Positions 42,068 through 50,886 are shown, numbered from the stretch's first letter. The stretch: DNA of 64,000 bases from Mannheimia granulomatis (GCF_011455695.1 NZ_CP015030.1:372001-436000); one strand, 5' to 3'. Translations and numbers: made by a program. The notes: generated by a model from the letters alone, not told the origin.

Positions 42068-42970
42068 ATGGTGTTTAATTCAGCTATTTTAGCTCGCTTT
42101 GAAAAATTAGTAGTGGAAAAAAATGATGAAGTCACTCAAGCTGTTGTTGAACAGTTGGTGAACCAAGGTTTTCACGGGCAATTAAAAGCGGAAATAGTTC
42201 AACAGTTATGCAGGAAATTTAATTTATCTTCAGTAGAGCTGGCTTTAGGTTGTATTTCTGTTGCAGCCTGTTATGCAATTACACCGGTTTCTGCTTTCAA
42301 TGTTGGGGCTGTTGCGATTGGCAAAAACGGTGATTTCTATTTTGGTGCAAACCAAGAATTTTCTGGTGAATGTATTCAACAGTCGGTTCACGCTGAGCAA
42401 AGTGCAATTTCCCACGCTTGGCTTGCGGGCGAAAGTTTGATTACCGATGTAGTGGTTAATTACACCCCTTGTGGGCATTGTCGCCAATTTATGAACGAGC
42501 TAAACAGCTCTACCAGCCTAAAAGTACATTTACCGCACAGCCAAAATAATTTATTGCAGAGCTATTTACCTGATAGTTTTGGACCGAAAAATTTAGGTAT
42601 TGAGAAAGTGTTGTTTGATGAGCAACTTCAATCTTTTGAAGTTAAGGGTGATAAGTTAGAACAAGCGGCTATTCAGGCGGCAGCTTCATCTTACGCTCCT
42701 TATAGTAGAGCGTTTAGTGGGGTAGCATTGCAAGTTGGGGAGCATATTATCTGTGGTAAATATATGGAAAACGCCGCTTTTAACCCAACATTTTTACCTC
42801 TTCAAAGTGCGTTAAATTATCGATTATTTTTAGGTTTAGCTGATATACCGGTAAGTAGAGCAGTATTAGCAGAGTCGCAAGGAACTTTGAGTAGCAAGGC
42901 AATTACAGTATCCCTTGTGAAATCCTTGCTGGGTCTTGAGCTTGAATATATTTCTATACAAACTGCGTAA
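42068..42970 (+). CDS. cdd: Cytidine deaminase (dimeric, E. coli type)
   Basis: A 300-residue enzyme that deaminates cytidine and deoxycytidine. The zinc site is HAEQSAI (His and catalytic Glu) with NYTPCGHCRQFMNEL. The protein has the two-domain arrangement of the long enterobacterial form (294 residues): catalytic half, then a zinc-free repeat with SYAPYSRAFSGVAL. GGAGG precedes the ATG. Confidence 0.95.
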   Translation: MVFNSAILARFEKLVVEKNDEVTQAVVEQLVNQGFHGQLKAEIVQQLCRKFNLSSVELALGCISVAACYAITPVSAFNVGAVAIGKNGDFYFGANQEFSGECIQQSVHAEQSAISHAWLAGESLITDVVVNYTPCGHCRQFMNELNSSTSLKVHLPHSQNNLLQSYLPDSFGPKNLGIEKVLFDEQLQSFEVKGDKLEQAAIQAAASSYAPYSRAFSGVALQVGEHIICGKYMENAAFNPTFLPLQSALNYRLFLGLADIPVSRAVLAESQGTLSSKAITVSLVKSLLGLELEYISIQTA

Positions 42971-42988
42971 TTTTATGTGTTTAAATAC

Positions 42989-43018
42989 AAAACAGCCGAG
43001 ATCTTACTCGGCTGTTTT
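42989..43018. terminator. Bidirectional terminator after cdd
   Basis: AAAACAGCCGAG (42989-43000) and CTCGGCTGTTTT (43007-43018) form a 12-bp perfect stem with a 6-nt loop, with T-tracts on both strands. It serves convergent cdd and the MetE-like gene. Confidence 0.93.
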
Positions 43019-43039
43019 TATACTTAAATAAGAAAAGGA

Positions 43040-44182
43040 TTAATTTCCCCACACTTCATCGGCAATTTCTTTAATTAAATGTAATTTTGCCCATTGTGCG
43101 TTCTCTGTGAGGATATTGCCTTCTTCTGTAGAGGCAAAACCGCATTGCGGCGATAAACAAAGCTGATTAATTGGTACAATTTTCGCTGCTTCTTGGATAC
43201 GGGCGATAATCGCATTTTTATCTTCCAAATCACCAAATTTAGAGGTAATTAAACCGAGTACCACTTGTTGATCTTTAATATGACGTAGCGGTTCAAAAGT
43301 TCCGGCACGTTCGGTATCGTATTCTAAGAAGAAACCATCAATACGGCATTTGCCGAATAAGACTTCAGCAATCGGTCCATAACCGCCTTCTGAGAACCAA
43401 GAAGAACGGAAATTACCACGACAAATATGCATTGTAATTGACATATCAGACGGTTTTGCATCCACAATACGGTTTAAGAGAGCAACATATTTTTCTGCTA
43501 AATCGGACAAATCAAAGCCTCTTGCTTCAAACTCTTTACGTTTATCCTCAGCACAGAATTGTCCCCAACTAGTATCATCTAATTGAAGGTTACGTAGTCC
43601 CATATCATAGAATTTATGCATTGCTTTAATGTAAGCATTAGCAATATCATCATACAATTTTTGTTCATCTTGATATTGCGGTAATGGTTGATAGTCTTCC
43701 GCTCTCACGCAGCAAATAATATGTAGCATTGTGGGGGCAGGAATTGTGAATTTTGTTGGGTAATCACCTGCAGCTTCTTTTAAAATACGGTAGGCATCTA
43801 CAAAAGAGTGATTATCGGAAAAACCAATATCGCCCACGATTTTTACCGATTGAGCTTTAGGCTTATGCCCGGTGAAATTGACACTAAAGGTTTCGGTTTC
43901 TGTCCAATCCATGCCATCTAGTTCCGCTAAGAAATCCAAATGCCACCAAGTACGGCTAAATTCACCGTCGGATACTGCTTGTACACCATGTTGTTTTTGT
44001 AATTCAACTAATTTTTTAACTTCGGCACGAGTTACTTCACGTAATTGCTCTTGGCTGATCCTTTTCTGGTTAAAATCTTCTCTTGCCTGTTTTAACGCAT
44101 CGGTGCGTAAAAAGCTCCCTACAATATCATTGCGATAAGGGGCTTGATGACGTGTGGTTGCTTCTGGAAATAGCTTACTCAT
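43040..44182 (-). CDS. MetE C-terminal-like methyltransferase (YxjG/YxjH type)
   Basis: A 380-residue protein of the cobalamin-independent methionine synthase family, corresponding only to the catalytic C-terminal half of MetE. It carries VQAVSDGEFSRTWWHLDFLA, IPAPTMLHI, LQLDDTSWGQF, ITMHICRGNFRSSW (His and Cys zinc ligands) and LSPQCGFAST (second Cys). Short relatives such as Bacillus YxjG/YxjH are thought to methylate homocysteine using folate or other donors. The true substrate is uncertain. It stands between terminators and is probably monocistronic. Confidence 0.85.
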   Translation of the reverse strand: MSKLFPEATTRHQAPYRNDIVGSFLRTDALKQAREDFNQKRISQEQLREVTRAEVKKLVELQKQHGVQAVSDGEFSRTWWHLDFLAELDGMDWTETETFSVNFTGHKPKAQSVKIVGDIGFSDNHSFVDAYRILKEAAGDYPTKFTIPAPTMLHIICCVRAEDYQPLPQYQDEQKLYDDIANAYIKAMHKFYDMGLRNLQLDDTSWGQFCAEDKRKEFEARGFDLSDLAEKYVALLNRIVDAKPSDMSITMHICRGNFRSSWFSEGGYGPIAEVLFGKCRIDGFFLEYDTERAGTFEPLRHIKDQQVVLGLITSKFGDLEDKNAIIARIQEAAKIVPINQLCLSPQCGFASTEEGNILTENAQWAKLHLIKEIADEVWGN

Positions 44183-44300
44183 TGAACACTCCTATTCAGT
44201 TTGATTATCAAAATTCTGCTCATCATAGCAAAATCAGATAAAAAAAGCCCTTCATTAACAGATGAAAGTTAATGAAGGACATTATGAAAATATTTAATAT

Positions 44301-44347
44301 ACAAGCGGTCTTTTTTTGCAAAATTTTTGCATTTTTTGACCGCTTGT
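44301..44347. terminator. Uptake-sequence hairpin, terminator of clpB
   Basis: ACAAGCGGT (44301-44309) and ACCGCTTGT (44339-44347) form a perfect 9-bp stem enclosing TTTTTTTGCAAAATTTTTGC. It begins 4 bp after the clpB stop codon. Confidence 0.82.
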
Positions 44348-44350
44348 TAT

Positions 44351-46918
44351 CTATTGAACTGCTACAATTCTATCGCCTTGGTAATCTACCGTTACTGCTT
44401 TATTCGGCAATAATTGACCACTTAAAATTTGCTGTGCCAGCGGGTTTTCTAGCTCTTGTTGAATGGCTCGTTTTAAAGGTCTTGCACCGAATAATGGGTC
44501 GAATCCGGCTTTGCCGATATGGTCGATTGCCGCATCGGTTACTGTTACCTCATAGCCACGCTCCGCTAAACGTTTGATTAAGCGTTGTAGCTGAATTCGT
44601 GCGATAGAGCGAATGTGTTCTTGACCAAGCGGGTGGAACACAACAGTTTCATCAATCCGGTTGATAAATTCCGGACGGAAGTGTTGTCCAACCACAGACA
44701 TCACCACTTCTTTCATTCCTTGATAATCCAATTCAGGATTTTCTTGAATGAGATGTGAGCCTAAGTTTGAAGTCATAATCACCACCGTATTACGGAAATC
44801 GACTGTTCTGCCTTGCCCGTCTGTTAGGCGGCCGTCGTCTAATACTTGTAATAAAATGTTAAACACATCAGGATGTGCTTTTTCCACTTCATCCAACAAC
44901 ACCACAGAATACGGACGACGGCGAACTGCTTCGGTCAAATAGCCGCCTTCTTCATAGCCTACATACCCCGGAGGCGCTCCTACTAAGCGTGAAACACTGT
45001 GTTTTTCCATAAACTCAGACATATCAATCCGCACCATGGCATCTTCATCGTCAAATAAGAAATTTGCCAAGGTTTTACAAAGCTCGGTTTTACCCACACC
45101 GGTTGGACCTAAGAATAAGAACGAGCCAATCGGCTTATTCGGGTCTGAAAGCCCTGCACGGCTACGACGAATGGCGTTAGCGACTGCTTCTACCGCTTCA
45201 TTTTGTCCAATTACACGGCTATGAAGTACCGATTCCATGCGTAGTAATTTCTCTTTTTCGCCTTCCATCATTTTGGAAACCGGAATGCCGGTGGCTTTTG
45301 AAAGCACCTCTGCGATTTCTTCTTCGGTCACTTTAGTACGAAGGAGTTGGGCATCTGCATTTTTTTCGCCATTTTCGACCGCTTGTAACTGTTTTTCCAA
45401 GTTTGGAATCACGCCATATTGTAATTCTGACATTTTCTCAAAATCATTTTCACGGCGGGCTTGATCCATTGCTATGCGGGCATTTTCCAGTTCGGTTTTA
45501 ATGTGCTGAGTACCTAACAGGGCAGATTTTTCTGCCTTCCAAACTTCTTCAAGCTCGGAATATTCACGCTCTTTGGCTGCCATTTCTTCGTCTAATTTGG
45601 CTAAACGTTGGCGGCTTGCCTCGTCTTCCTCTTTTTGTAATGCTTGGCGTTCCAGTTTAAGTTGGATAATACGGCGTTCTAATTTATCCAACGGCTCAGG
45701 TTTAGAGTCAATTTCCATACGCAGGCTTGACGCCGCTTCATCAATTAAGTCAATTGCTTTGTCCGGCAATTGGCGATCTGAAATATAGCGGTGCGAAAGC
45801 GTTGCTGCAGCCACAATTGCCGGGTCGGTAATTTGTACGTGGTGGTGAATTTCATAACGTTCTTTTAAACCACGCAAAATCGCAATGGTATCTTCTACAG
45901 TTGGCTCATCAACTAGTACTTTTTGGAAACGGCGTTCTAGTGCGGCATCTTTTTCGATATATTGGCGATATTCATCTAAAGTAGTCGCTCCCACACAGTG
46001 AAGTTCACCACGGGCAAGGCTTGGCTTTAATAAATTACCGGCATCCATTGCACCGTCTGTTTTTCCGGCACCGACCATCGTGTGAATTTCATCAATAAAG
46101 AGAATAACTTGTCCTTCTTCTTTAGCTAACTCTTTGAGTACGGCTTTTAGACGTTCTTCAAATTCACCACGATATTTTGCCCCGGCAATTAATGCTCCCA
46201 TATCAAGGGAAAGCACTCGTTTATTTTTTAACCCTTCAGGCACTTCTCCATTGACGATACGCTGGGCCAAACCTTCCACAATCGCTGTTTTACCTACGCC
46301 CGGTTCACCGATTAATACAGGGTTGTTTTTCGTGCGGCGTTGTAGCACTTGCACCGCTCGGCGGATTTCTTCATCACGTCCGATAACAGGGTCTAATTTA
46401 CCTGCTTTGGCACGTTCGGTTAAATCAATGGTATATTTTTGTAAAGCCTGTCTGGTTTCTTCTGCGTTTTGATTATTCACGTTTTCCCCTCCTCGAATTT
46501 GGCTGATTGCTTGTGTCAGCTTTTCTTTGCTCAAGCCAAATTTTTTAAATAATTTGCCTAAATCGCCATTATCATCAAGAGCTGCTAAAACAAACAATTC
46601 AGATGAAATAAAGCTATCCCCAAATTGTTGAGCAAGCTTGTCAGACTGATTTAATAGTCGAATTAATTGTTGTGAAACTTGGGTATTGCCGCCTTGAACT
46701 TGTGGCAAGCGGTCTAAAATTGTTTGTAATTCGCGAATCAATGTTGGCACATTCACATTTAATGTAGTAAACAATGAAGCGATAGAGCCTCCATCTTGTT
46801 TTAACAATGCATACAGTAAGTGAGCCGGTTCGATATACGGATTGTCTTTTCCAACAGCAAGTGATTGAGATTCTGCTAATGCTTCTTGCAGCTTGGTTGT
46901 CATTTTTTCAAAATTCAT
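44351..46918 (-). CDS. clpB: ATP-dependent protein disaggregase ClpB
   Basis: An 855-residue hexameric AAA+ chaperone that, with DnaK, rescues aggregated proteins. Order: Clp N-terminal repeat domain (1-145), first ATPase domain with GEPGVGKTA and [13 protein letters not shown], coiled-coil middle domain (about 400-525, rich in Glu/Lys), and second ATPase domain with [15 protein letters not shown]. The second pore loop [20 protein letters not shown] marks ClpB. The length equals E. coli ClpB (857). A heat-shock-type promoter lies upstream on this strand. Confidence 0.98.
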   Translation of the reverse strand: MNFEKMTTKLQEALAESQSLAVGKDNPYIEPAHLLYALLKQDGGSIASLFTTLNVNVPTLIRELQTILDRLPQVQGGNTQVSQQLIRLLNQSDKLAQQFGDSFISSELFVLAALDDNGDLGKLFKKFGLSKEKLTQAISQIRGGENVNNQNAEETRQALQKYTIDLTERAKAGKLDPVIGRDEEIRRAVQVLQRRTKNNPVLIGEPGVGKTAIVEGLAQRIVNGEVPEGLKNKRVLSLDMGALIAGAKYRGEFEERLKAVLKELAKEEGQVILFIDEIHTMVGAGKTDGAMDAGNLLKPSLARGELHCVGATTLDEYRQYIEKDAALERRFQKVLVDEPTVEDTIAILRGLKERYEIHHHVQITDPAIVAAATLSHRYISDRQLPDKAIDLIDEAASSLRMEIDSKPEPLDKLERRIIQLKLERQALQKEEDEASRQRLAKLDEEMAAKEREYSELEEVWKAEKSALLGTQHIKTELENARIAMDQARRENDFEKMSELQYGVIPNLEKQLQAVENGEKNADAQLLRTKVTEEEIAEVLSKATGIPVSKMMEGEKEKLLRMESVLHSRVIGQNEAVEAVANAIRRSRAGLSDPNKPIGSFLFLGPTGVGKTELCKTLANFLFDDEDAMVRIDMSEFMEKHSVSRLVGAPPGYVGYEEGGYLTEAVRRRPYSVVLLDEVEKAHPDVFNILLQVLDDGRLTDGQGRTVDFRNTVVIMTSNLGSHLIQENPELDYQGMKEVVMSVVGQHFRPEFINRIDETVVFHPLGQEHIRSIARIQLQRLIKRLAERGYEVTVTDAAIDHIGKAGFDPLFGARPLKRAIQQELENPLAQQILSGQLLPNKAVTVDYQGDRIVAVQ

Positions 46919-46993
46919 ATTTTCTCCATATCATTATTAATGGATTATCACATTGAGCTAATGGTATTTAGCGTCAATCTCTAACGAAACTAT

Positions 46994-47021
46994 AAATGGT
47001 GTTTGTCAAGCACTTTTCAAG
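46994..47021 (-). promoter_or_regulatory. Heat-shock (sigma-32-type) promoter of clpB
   Basis: On the minus strand CTTGAA (47021-47016), 14 bp, then CACCATTT (47001-46994). The consensus is CTTGAA-N13-15-CCCCATNT, so the -10 region has one mismatch. It is 76 bp before the clpB start, as expected for a sigma-32 target. Confidence 0.65.
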
Positions 47022-47027
47022 TAAAAA

Positions 47028-47043
47028 TGTGAAAAAGATCACA
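47028..47043. promoter_or_regulatory. CRP-type site upstream of the bufferin cluster
   Basis: TGTGAAAAAGATCACA carries both CRP half sites (TGTGA and TCACA). Its flanks, AAGTAAAAA before and AAAAATTAATG after, are repeated almost exactly upstream of ompW at 50826-50859. It lies between divergent clpB and doxX. Confidence 0.75.
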
Positions 47044-47137
47044 AAAATTAATGCATTAGCAAATTTTTGGCCGATTAATATAGGTGATTTACCCAGATTT
47101 AACGGTTTTAGTTTAGAAAAATAAAAATTTTTTGTCA

Positions 47138-47161
47138 GAACCTACCGCCGGCTCCGTCTAA
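47138..47161 (+). promoter_or_regulatory. Possible ECF-sigma promoter of the bufferin cluster
   Basis: A GC-rich island, GAACC (47138-47142) through CGTC (47155-47158), stands in an otherwise A/T-rich leader 35-55 bp before doxX. ECF promoters often have a GAAC -35 and CGTC -10, but the gap here is 12 bp rather than the usual 16 or so. Weak evidence. Confidence 0.3.
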
Positions 47162-47192
47162 CTAATAATTTCATTTATTTTAGGAGCGTTTT

Positions 47193-47672
47193 ATGTCCTC
47201 TTGTTCAACCCAATTTTCCGAATGCTGTGCAAAAACAATAGTAATGCCCGGCATAGGTTTACTGGTGTTACGTATATTTCTTGCCTATGAATTTTTTGAG
47301 GCCGGTTTAGAAAAGTTAAACGGCGAAAACTGGTTCAGTTCTATTGAGGACAGTTTTCCGTTCCCGTTTAGTCTGTTACCTACGGATTTGAACTGGGCAA
47401 TGGCAAACTGTGCAGAAATTATTCTGCCAATCTTGTTAGTGCTAGGGCTATTTACCCGTTTTAGTTCGCTTGGTTTGATGATTTTAACCTCAGTAGCTTG
47501 GTATGCCGTTCATGCCGATTTAGGTTACAACGTGTGTAGCAATGGTTACAAAATGGCCTTGATCTATTTAGTGATGCTCGTGCCTCTATTAATGCAGGGG
47601 GCAGGTGCATTATCTCTCGATTTTCTATTACAGAAAAAATCGCCAACCAAAACTTGGTTGAAATTCCTTTAA
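47193..47672 (+). CDS. DoxX-family membrane protein of the bufferin cluster (HvfE/BufD-like)
   Basis: A 159-residue inner-membrane protein with four hydrophobic segments (about 16-35, 65-85, 90-108 and 125-145). The Cys-rich N terminus is MSSCSTQFSECC. LRIFLAYEFFEAGLEKL and LGLFTRFSSLGLMILT are typical of DoxX proteins. DoxX members are standard partners of DUF692-dependent copper-binding peptide clusters (hvfE in Haemophilus), and may work in export or redox handling of the peptide. It is the first gene here, 22 bp ahead of the precursor gene, and preceded by AGGAGCG. The biochemical role is unproven. Confidence 0.85.
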   Translation: MSSCSTQFSECCAKTIVMPGIGLLVLRIFLAYEFFEAGLEKLNGENWFSSIEDSFPFPFSLLPTDLNWAMANCAEIILPILLVLGLFTRFSSLGLMILTSVAWYAVHADLGYNVCSNGYKMALIYLVMLVPLLMQGAGALSLDFLLQKKSPTKTWLKFL

Positions 47673-47694
47673 TCTTTAATTTGGAGAATTTTTA

Positions 47695-48006
47695 ATGAAA
47701 AAATCAACTTTAATGGCATTAGCTAGCGCGTTAGCAATGGCAACTACAACCGTAAATGCAGAAACTATGGCAGTAAAAGCAGATGCCTGTGTTGAAATGA
47801 AAGATGGTAAATGTGTGAAAATGAAAGCCGCAGAAGGTAAATGTGGTGAAGGTAAATGTGGTGCAGCTGCACCTAAAAACATGATGTCGAAATCAGCAGA
47901 AGGCAAATGTGGTGAAGGTAAGTGCGGTGCTACTTCACCAAAACACACCATGTCAAAAGCAGGTGAAGGCAAATGTGGCGAAGGGAAGTGTGGAGCGACT
48001 AAGTAA
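47695..48006 (+). CDS. hvfA: Secreted copper-buffering RiPP precursor with six EGKCG motifs (HvfA/bufferin-like)
   Basis: A 103-residue precursor. Residues 1-22 (MKKSTLMALASALAMATTTV, NA) are a Sec signal peptide. After a short stretch with Cys32 and Cys40 come three tandem repeats of about 22 residues, each starting with a double motif EGKCGEGKCG: Cys50/55, Cys72/77, Cys94/99. In the related hvfA of Haemophilus, the Cys of each EGKCG is converted by the MNIO enzyme HvfB with HvfC to an oxazolone-thioamide that binds Cu(I). The same fate is likely here, giving up to six copper sites. The gene is Lys/Glu/Gly-rich and repetitive at the DNA level too. It lies between doxX and the enzyme gene. 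Confidence 0.88.
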   Translation: MKKSTLMALASALAMATTTVNAETMAVKADACVEMKDGKCVKMKAAEGKCGEGKCGAAAPKNMMSKSAEGKCGEGKCGATSPKHTMSKAGEGKCGEGKCGATK

Positions 48007-48076
48007 CCTCTGATTCCTCTATCCATTGAAGGGGAAGGCTGGGAGAAGAATAAAATTAGCAGATTTGCCTACCTTC

Positions 48077-48099
48077 TTGCAATTTTGTTGTAATTTTTT
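48077..48099 (+). terminator. Weak attenuator between the precursor and the MNIO gene
   Basis: TTGCAA (48077-48082) and TTGTAA (48088-48093) form a short stem with one wobble pair, followed by six T residues. It stands in a 197-bp gap and could make the precursor transcript more abundant than that of the enzymes. An uptake sequence and a C/T-rich tract (48100-48130) follow. Confidence 0.45.
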
Positions 48100-48203
48100 C
48101 CTCTCATTCCTTCCCTCTCACTTCCTCCCTTAGTCGGGTTGAGAAATAAGCAACAAGCGGTTGTTTTTCCCTATTTTTTTACAAATCATTAAAGGAACAC
48201 AAA

Positions 48204-49127
48204 ATGCTGAAATTTACAGGTGCAGGCTTAGGTTATCGCCGTGATTTGTCGGATGGCTTTTTATCTTTAACGGATAATAGTGTTATTAACTTTATGGAGG
48301 TATCGCCGGAGAACTGGCTTAAAATGGGCGGTCAGGCACGTTATAACTTCGATAAAGTAGCGGAAAAAATTCCGCTGGTTATTCATGGTTTATCGCTCTC
48401 ACTGGGTGGTCAAACGCCGTTAGATAGGGAATTGCTCAAAGGCATTAAAAAAATGCAACAGCAATACAACTCTCACTTTTTCTCCGATCATCTCAGTTAT
48501 TGCGAGTGTGAGGGGCATTTATACGACTTACTGCCGATGCCATTTACTGATGAGGCTGTCATGCATGTTGCTAACCGTATCAAGCAGGTTCAGGACTATC
48601 TCGGTATGCAAATCTCGCTGGAAAATACCTCTTACTATCTGCATTCACCAACCAGCACCATGAATGAGGTGGAGTTCCTGAATGCGATTGCAAAGGAGGC
48701 AGATTGTGGCATTCATCTGGATGTGAACAATATTTATGTAAATGGAGTCAATCATGGGCTTCTTGATCCATTTGTATTTGTCGATAAAGTAGATAAAGAT
48801 CGTGTGAACTATATTCATATTGCCGGTCACGACGAAGATCATAATGCCGCAGAAGAGGTGAAAATCACCGAGGGTGAGTCGTTTAATATAGTGAAAGGAG
48901 AACTTCGCCATTTGCCGACTTTGTTGGTGGATACACATGGCGAGTCAGTGCAAAAAACGGTGTGGGATTTACTGGAATACACTTACGAACGTTTGCCATA
49001 CATTCCACCAACACTTTTAGAGCGTGATTTTAACTTCCCTCCATTCCAAGAGCTGGTTGAGGAAGTTCAACATATAGCAGGCTTACAGAAAAAATATGCA
49101 AAAATGGAGCTTAAAGATGTTGCTTAA
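48204..49127 (+). CDS. hvfB: MNIO (DUF692) peptide-modifying iron enzyme (HvfB/BufB-like)
   Basis: A 307-residue TIM-barrel enzyme of the multinuclear non-heme iron oxidative family (DUF692). Metal-ligand motifs are all visible: [11 protein letters not shown] (His61), FFSDHLSY (Asp95, His96), ISLENTSYY (Glu140, Asn141), [11 protein letters not shown] (His171, Asp173, Asn175), [10 protein letters not shown] (His205, His209) and LVDTHGESV (Asp243, His245). The GAGLGYR start and [10 protein letters not shown] end are also typical. Such enzymes oxidise Cys of a partner peptide, here most likely the EGKCG motifs of the adjacent precursor. AAGGAAC precedes the ATG. It overlaps hvfC by 11 bp. Confidence 0.93.
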   Translation: MLKFTGAGLGYRRDLSDGFLSLTDNSVINFMEVSPENWLKMGGQARYNFDKVAEKIPLVIHGLSLSLGGQTPLDRELLKGIKKMQQQYNSHFFSDHLSYCECEGHLYDLLPMPFTDEAVMHVANRIKQVQDYLGMQISLENTSYYLHSPTSTMNEVEFLNAIAKEADCGIHLDVNNIYVNGVNHGLLDPFVFVDKVDKDRVNYIHIAGHDEDHNAAEEVKITEGESFNIVKGELRHLPTLLVDTHGESVQKTVWDLLEYTYERLPYIPPTLLERDFNFPPFQELVEEVQHIAGLQKKYAKMELKDVA

Positions 49128-49869
49128 GCTGGTTGAAGATCCAAAACCCACGCTAAAGGAGATCCAAGTCGAGTTTGCTAATGCTATTCGTCACAACAAT
49201 GTGAGTTTAATGCGTGGTAATGTGTCGCCGCAGCGATTGGGTGTATACGCCCGTTTGGTACGTAATAATACGTTGGGTTTTATTGATCGCTGTTATGTAG
49301 AATTGCCTCAGCATATTTCGGTTGAGCAATGGCGTGATGTTAAAGAAAAATTCGTACGGGAGGGCAAAGCCCACTCGCCGTATTTCCAAGATATTGCCAG
49401 TGAGTTTTTACATTTTTGCCAAGAATATGCCTATTTTGAACCTCACTTACTTGCTTTAATGGACTTTGAAAACGCACAGTTACAGGTAGAAGTATCGATG
49501 GCCAATGTGCCGGCAGAGTTTGAATGGGATAACAATACTGTAATGCAATTTTCCGGTGCTGCTGAGCTACGCCAATATGATGTCAATTTTATCCGTAGTG
49601 AGTTTAAGCAGTTTGAAGTTGAGCCAACCAATGTGCTGATTTGGCGTGATGCGACATTTGGTATTTACTATAACTGCTTAGAAGAGCTGGATTTTTTTCT
49701 ACTTAGCTCGCTGCAAGAAGGTGCAAATTCACTAAATGGCTTACTGGCGGAATTGAGCAAATTTATCAATCAAGATCCAAATTTGAAAACAGTATTAAGA
49801 CGGTTGTGGGACAAATGGGTTGAAGCAGAAGTGTTGTATCCGTCTTCAATTAAGGCAGATGAAGGTTAA
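49117..49869 (+). CDS. hvfC: DUF2063 partner protein of the MNIO enzyme (HvfC/BufC-like)
   Basis: A 250-residue protein whose N-terminal third, with [15 protein letters not shown] and [20 protein letters not shown], is the DUF2063 domain found next to DUF692 genes. Partner proteins of this kind bind the precursor peptide and present it to the iron enzyme. The C-terminal part is a second domain with [16 protein letters not shown] chose the ATG at 49117, eight bases after GGAG; its 11-bp overlap with hvfB implies coupled translation. It is needed as the second half of the maturase. Confidence 0.9.
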   Translation: MLLKLVEDPKPTLKEIQVEFANAIRHNNVSLMRGNVSPQRLGVYARLVRNNTLGFIDRCYVELPQHISVEQWRDVKEKFVREGKAHSPYFQDIASEFLHFCQEYAYFEPHLLALMDFENAQLQVEVSMANVPAEFEWDNNTVMQFSGAAELRQYDVNFIRSEFKQFEVEPTNVLIWRDATFGIYYNCLEELDFFLLSSLQEGANSLNGLLAELSKFINQDPNLKTVLRRLWDKWVEAEVLYPSSIKADEG

Positions 49870-50000
49870 ATTTACAATCAATACGTTCTCGTATTAATTT
49901 TTGCTCCTATTTTCTAAGAGTAGAAATTAATAGCCATACAAGAGAAGGTATCTAAATTTAAGTAGTGCAATTTCTCCAATTTTTACCAAAGGATCTGTTT

Positions 50001-50582
50001 ATGTCCCACCCGTCTTTATGGCAAATTTCTCCTAAGCAACTGGAAGAGTTACGTTTACAAATGGTGAAGTTTGCCTTTTTATATTTAAAAAACAACGAAC
50101 TTGCTGAAGATGTGGTCCAAGAAGCATTTGTTAGTGCCTATAAATATGCTGACTCTTTTAAAGGTGAAAGTGCATTGAAAACGTGGGTTTTTGCTATTTT
50201 AAAAAACAAAATTGTCGATTTAATCAAAGCTAAGAGCAAATTGGTAACGGTATCTGAGCTCATTGAGCAAGATGAGCAGGATTTGAGTGAGAAGTTGTTT
50301 CATGAAAATGGGATGTGGGACCACGATGTGTATGTGTCAAGTGAATGGAAAAGCATTGATAGTGCTATTTATTCCGCGCAATTCTGGCAGATATTTGAGT
50401 TTTGTCTGAATAATTTACCGGTAAATCAAGCCCGAGTGTTTATGATGCGTACTCATTTAGAAATGGAAACAGAAGAAATCTGTACAGAGTGTGAGATTTC
50501 AGTGGCAAATGTACATACGTTGCTCTATCGATCAAGATTGCGTTTACAGGTCTGTTTAAGCCAAAAATGGTTTGGAGAGTAA
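50001..50582 (+). CDS. ECF-type RNA polymerase sigma factor of the bufferin cluster
   Basis: A 193-residue two-domain sigma factor. Region 2 is FAFLYLKNNELAEDVVQEAF with SALKTWVFAILKNKIVDLIK. Region 4 is LPVNQARVFMMRTHLEM with ISVANVHTLLYRSRLRLQ. I placed the start at the ATG after AAAGGATCTGTTT. It is 131 bp behind hvfC and directly followed by a zinc-finger anti-sigma gene. Neisseria has a comparable arrangement of an ECF factor and small zinc anti-sigma beside DUF692 genes. It probably controls this cluster in response to copper or oxidative stress (inference). Cysteines in EEICTECEIS are unusual. Confidence 0.88.
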   Translation: MSHPSLWQISPKQLEELRLQMVKFAFLYLKNNELAEDVVQEAFVSAYKYADSFKGESALKTWVFAILKNKIVDLIKAKSKLVTVSELIEQDEQDLSEKLFHENGMWDHDVYVSSEWKSIDSAIYSAQFWQIFEFCLNNLPVNQARVFMMRTHLEMETEEICTECEISVANVHTLLYRSRLRLQVCLSQKWFGE

Positions 50583-50583
50583 G

Positions 50584-50778
50584 ATGTTAAATTGTAAAGA
50601 AACTACCGAGTTGATTTCTCTTTCTTGCGAGCAGAAACTCAATTTTAAACAGCAGTTACAGTTGAAAATTCATTTGATGATATGTCCTCGTTGCCGAGGC
50701 TTTGCCCGCAATGCGCAGAAAGTGGATAAGTTGATGAAAGCATTTAGCAGCAGGACAGAGAGTTTAACTTTGGAATAA
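50584..50778 (+). CDS. Small zinc-binding anti-sigma factor (ZAS type)
   Basis: A 64-residue soluble protein: MLNCKETTELISLSCEQKLN, then IHLMICPRCRGFARN. The H-X3-C-X2-C of HLMICPRC (His30, Cys34, Cys37), plus Cys4, is the zinc-finger anti-sigma signature (zf-HC2). There is no membrane segment. It begins one base after the sigma gene stop, with GGAGAG as ribosome site, as expected for a sigma/anti-sigma pair. Loss of zinc, oxidation or copper binding at these Cys would release the sigma factor (inference from ZAS proteins). Confidence 0.85.
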   Translation: MLNCKETTELISLSCEQKLNFKQQLQLKIHLMICPRCRGFARNAQKVDKLMKAFSSRTESLTLE

Positions 50779-50834
50779 CACAACAAAGCCAATTTAGCTG
50801 TATTTTTAATTTCTAGAATATTTTGAAGTAAAAA

Positions 50835-50850
50835 TGTGAAAGAGATCACA
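50835..50850. promoter_or_regulatory. CRP-type site upstream of ompW
   Basis: TGTGAAAGAGATCACA has both CRP half sites. With its flanks (50826-50859) it is a near copy of the module at 47019-47053. Confidence 0.78.
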
Positions 50851-50886
50851 AAAATAATGTTTATTAAGTCGTTTAATGTTAAATAT

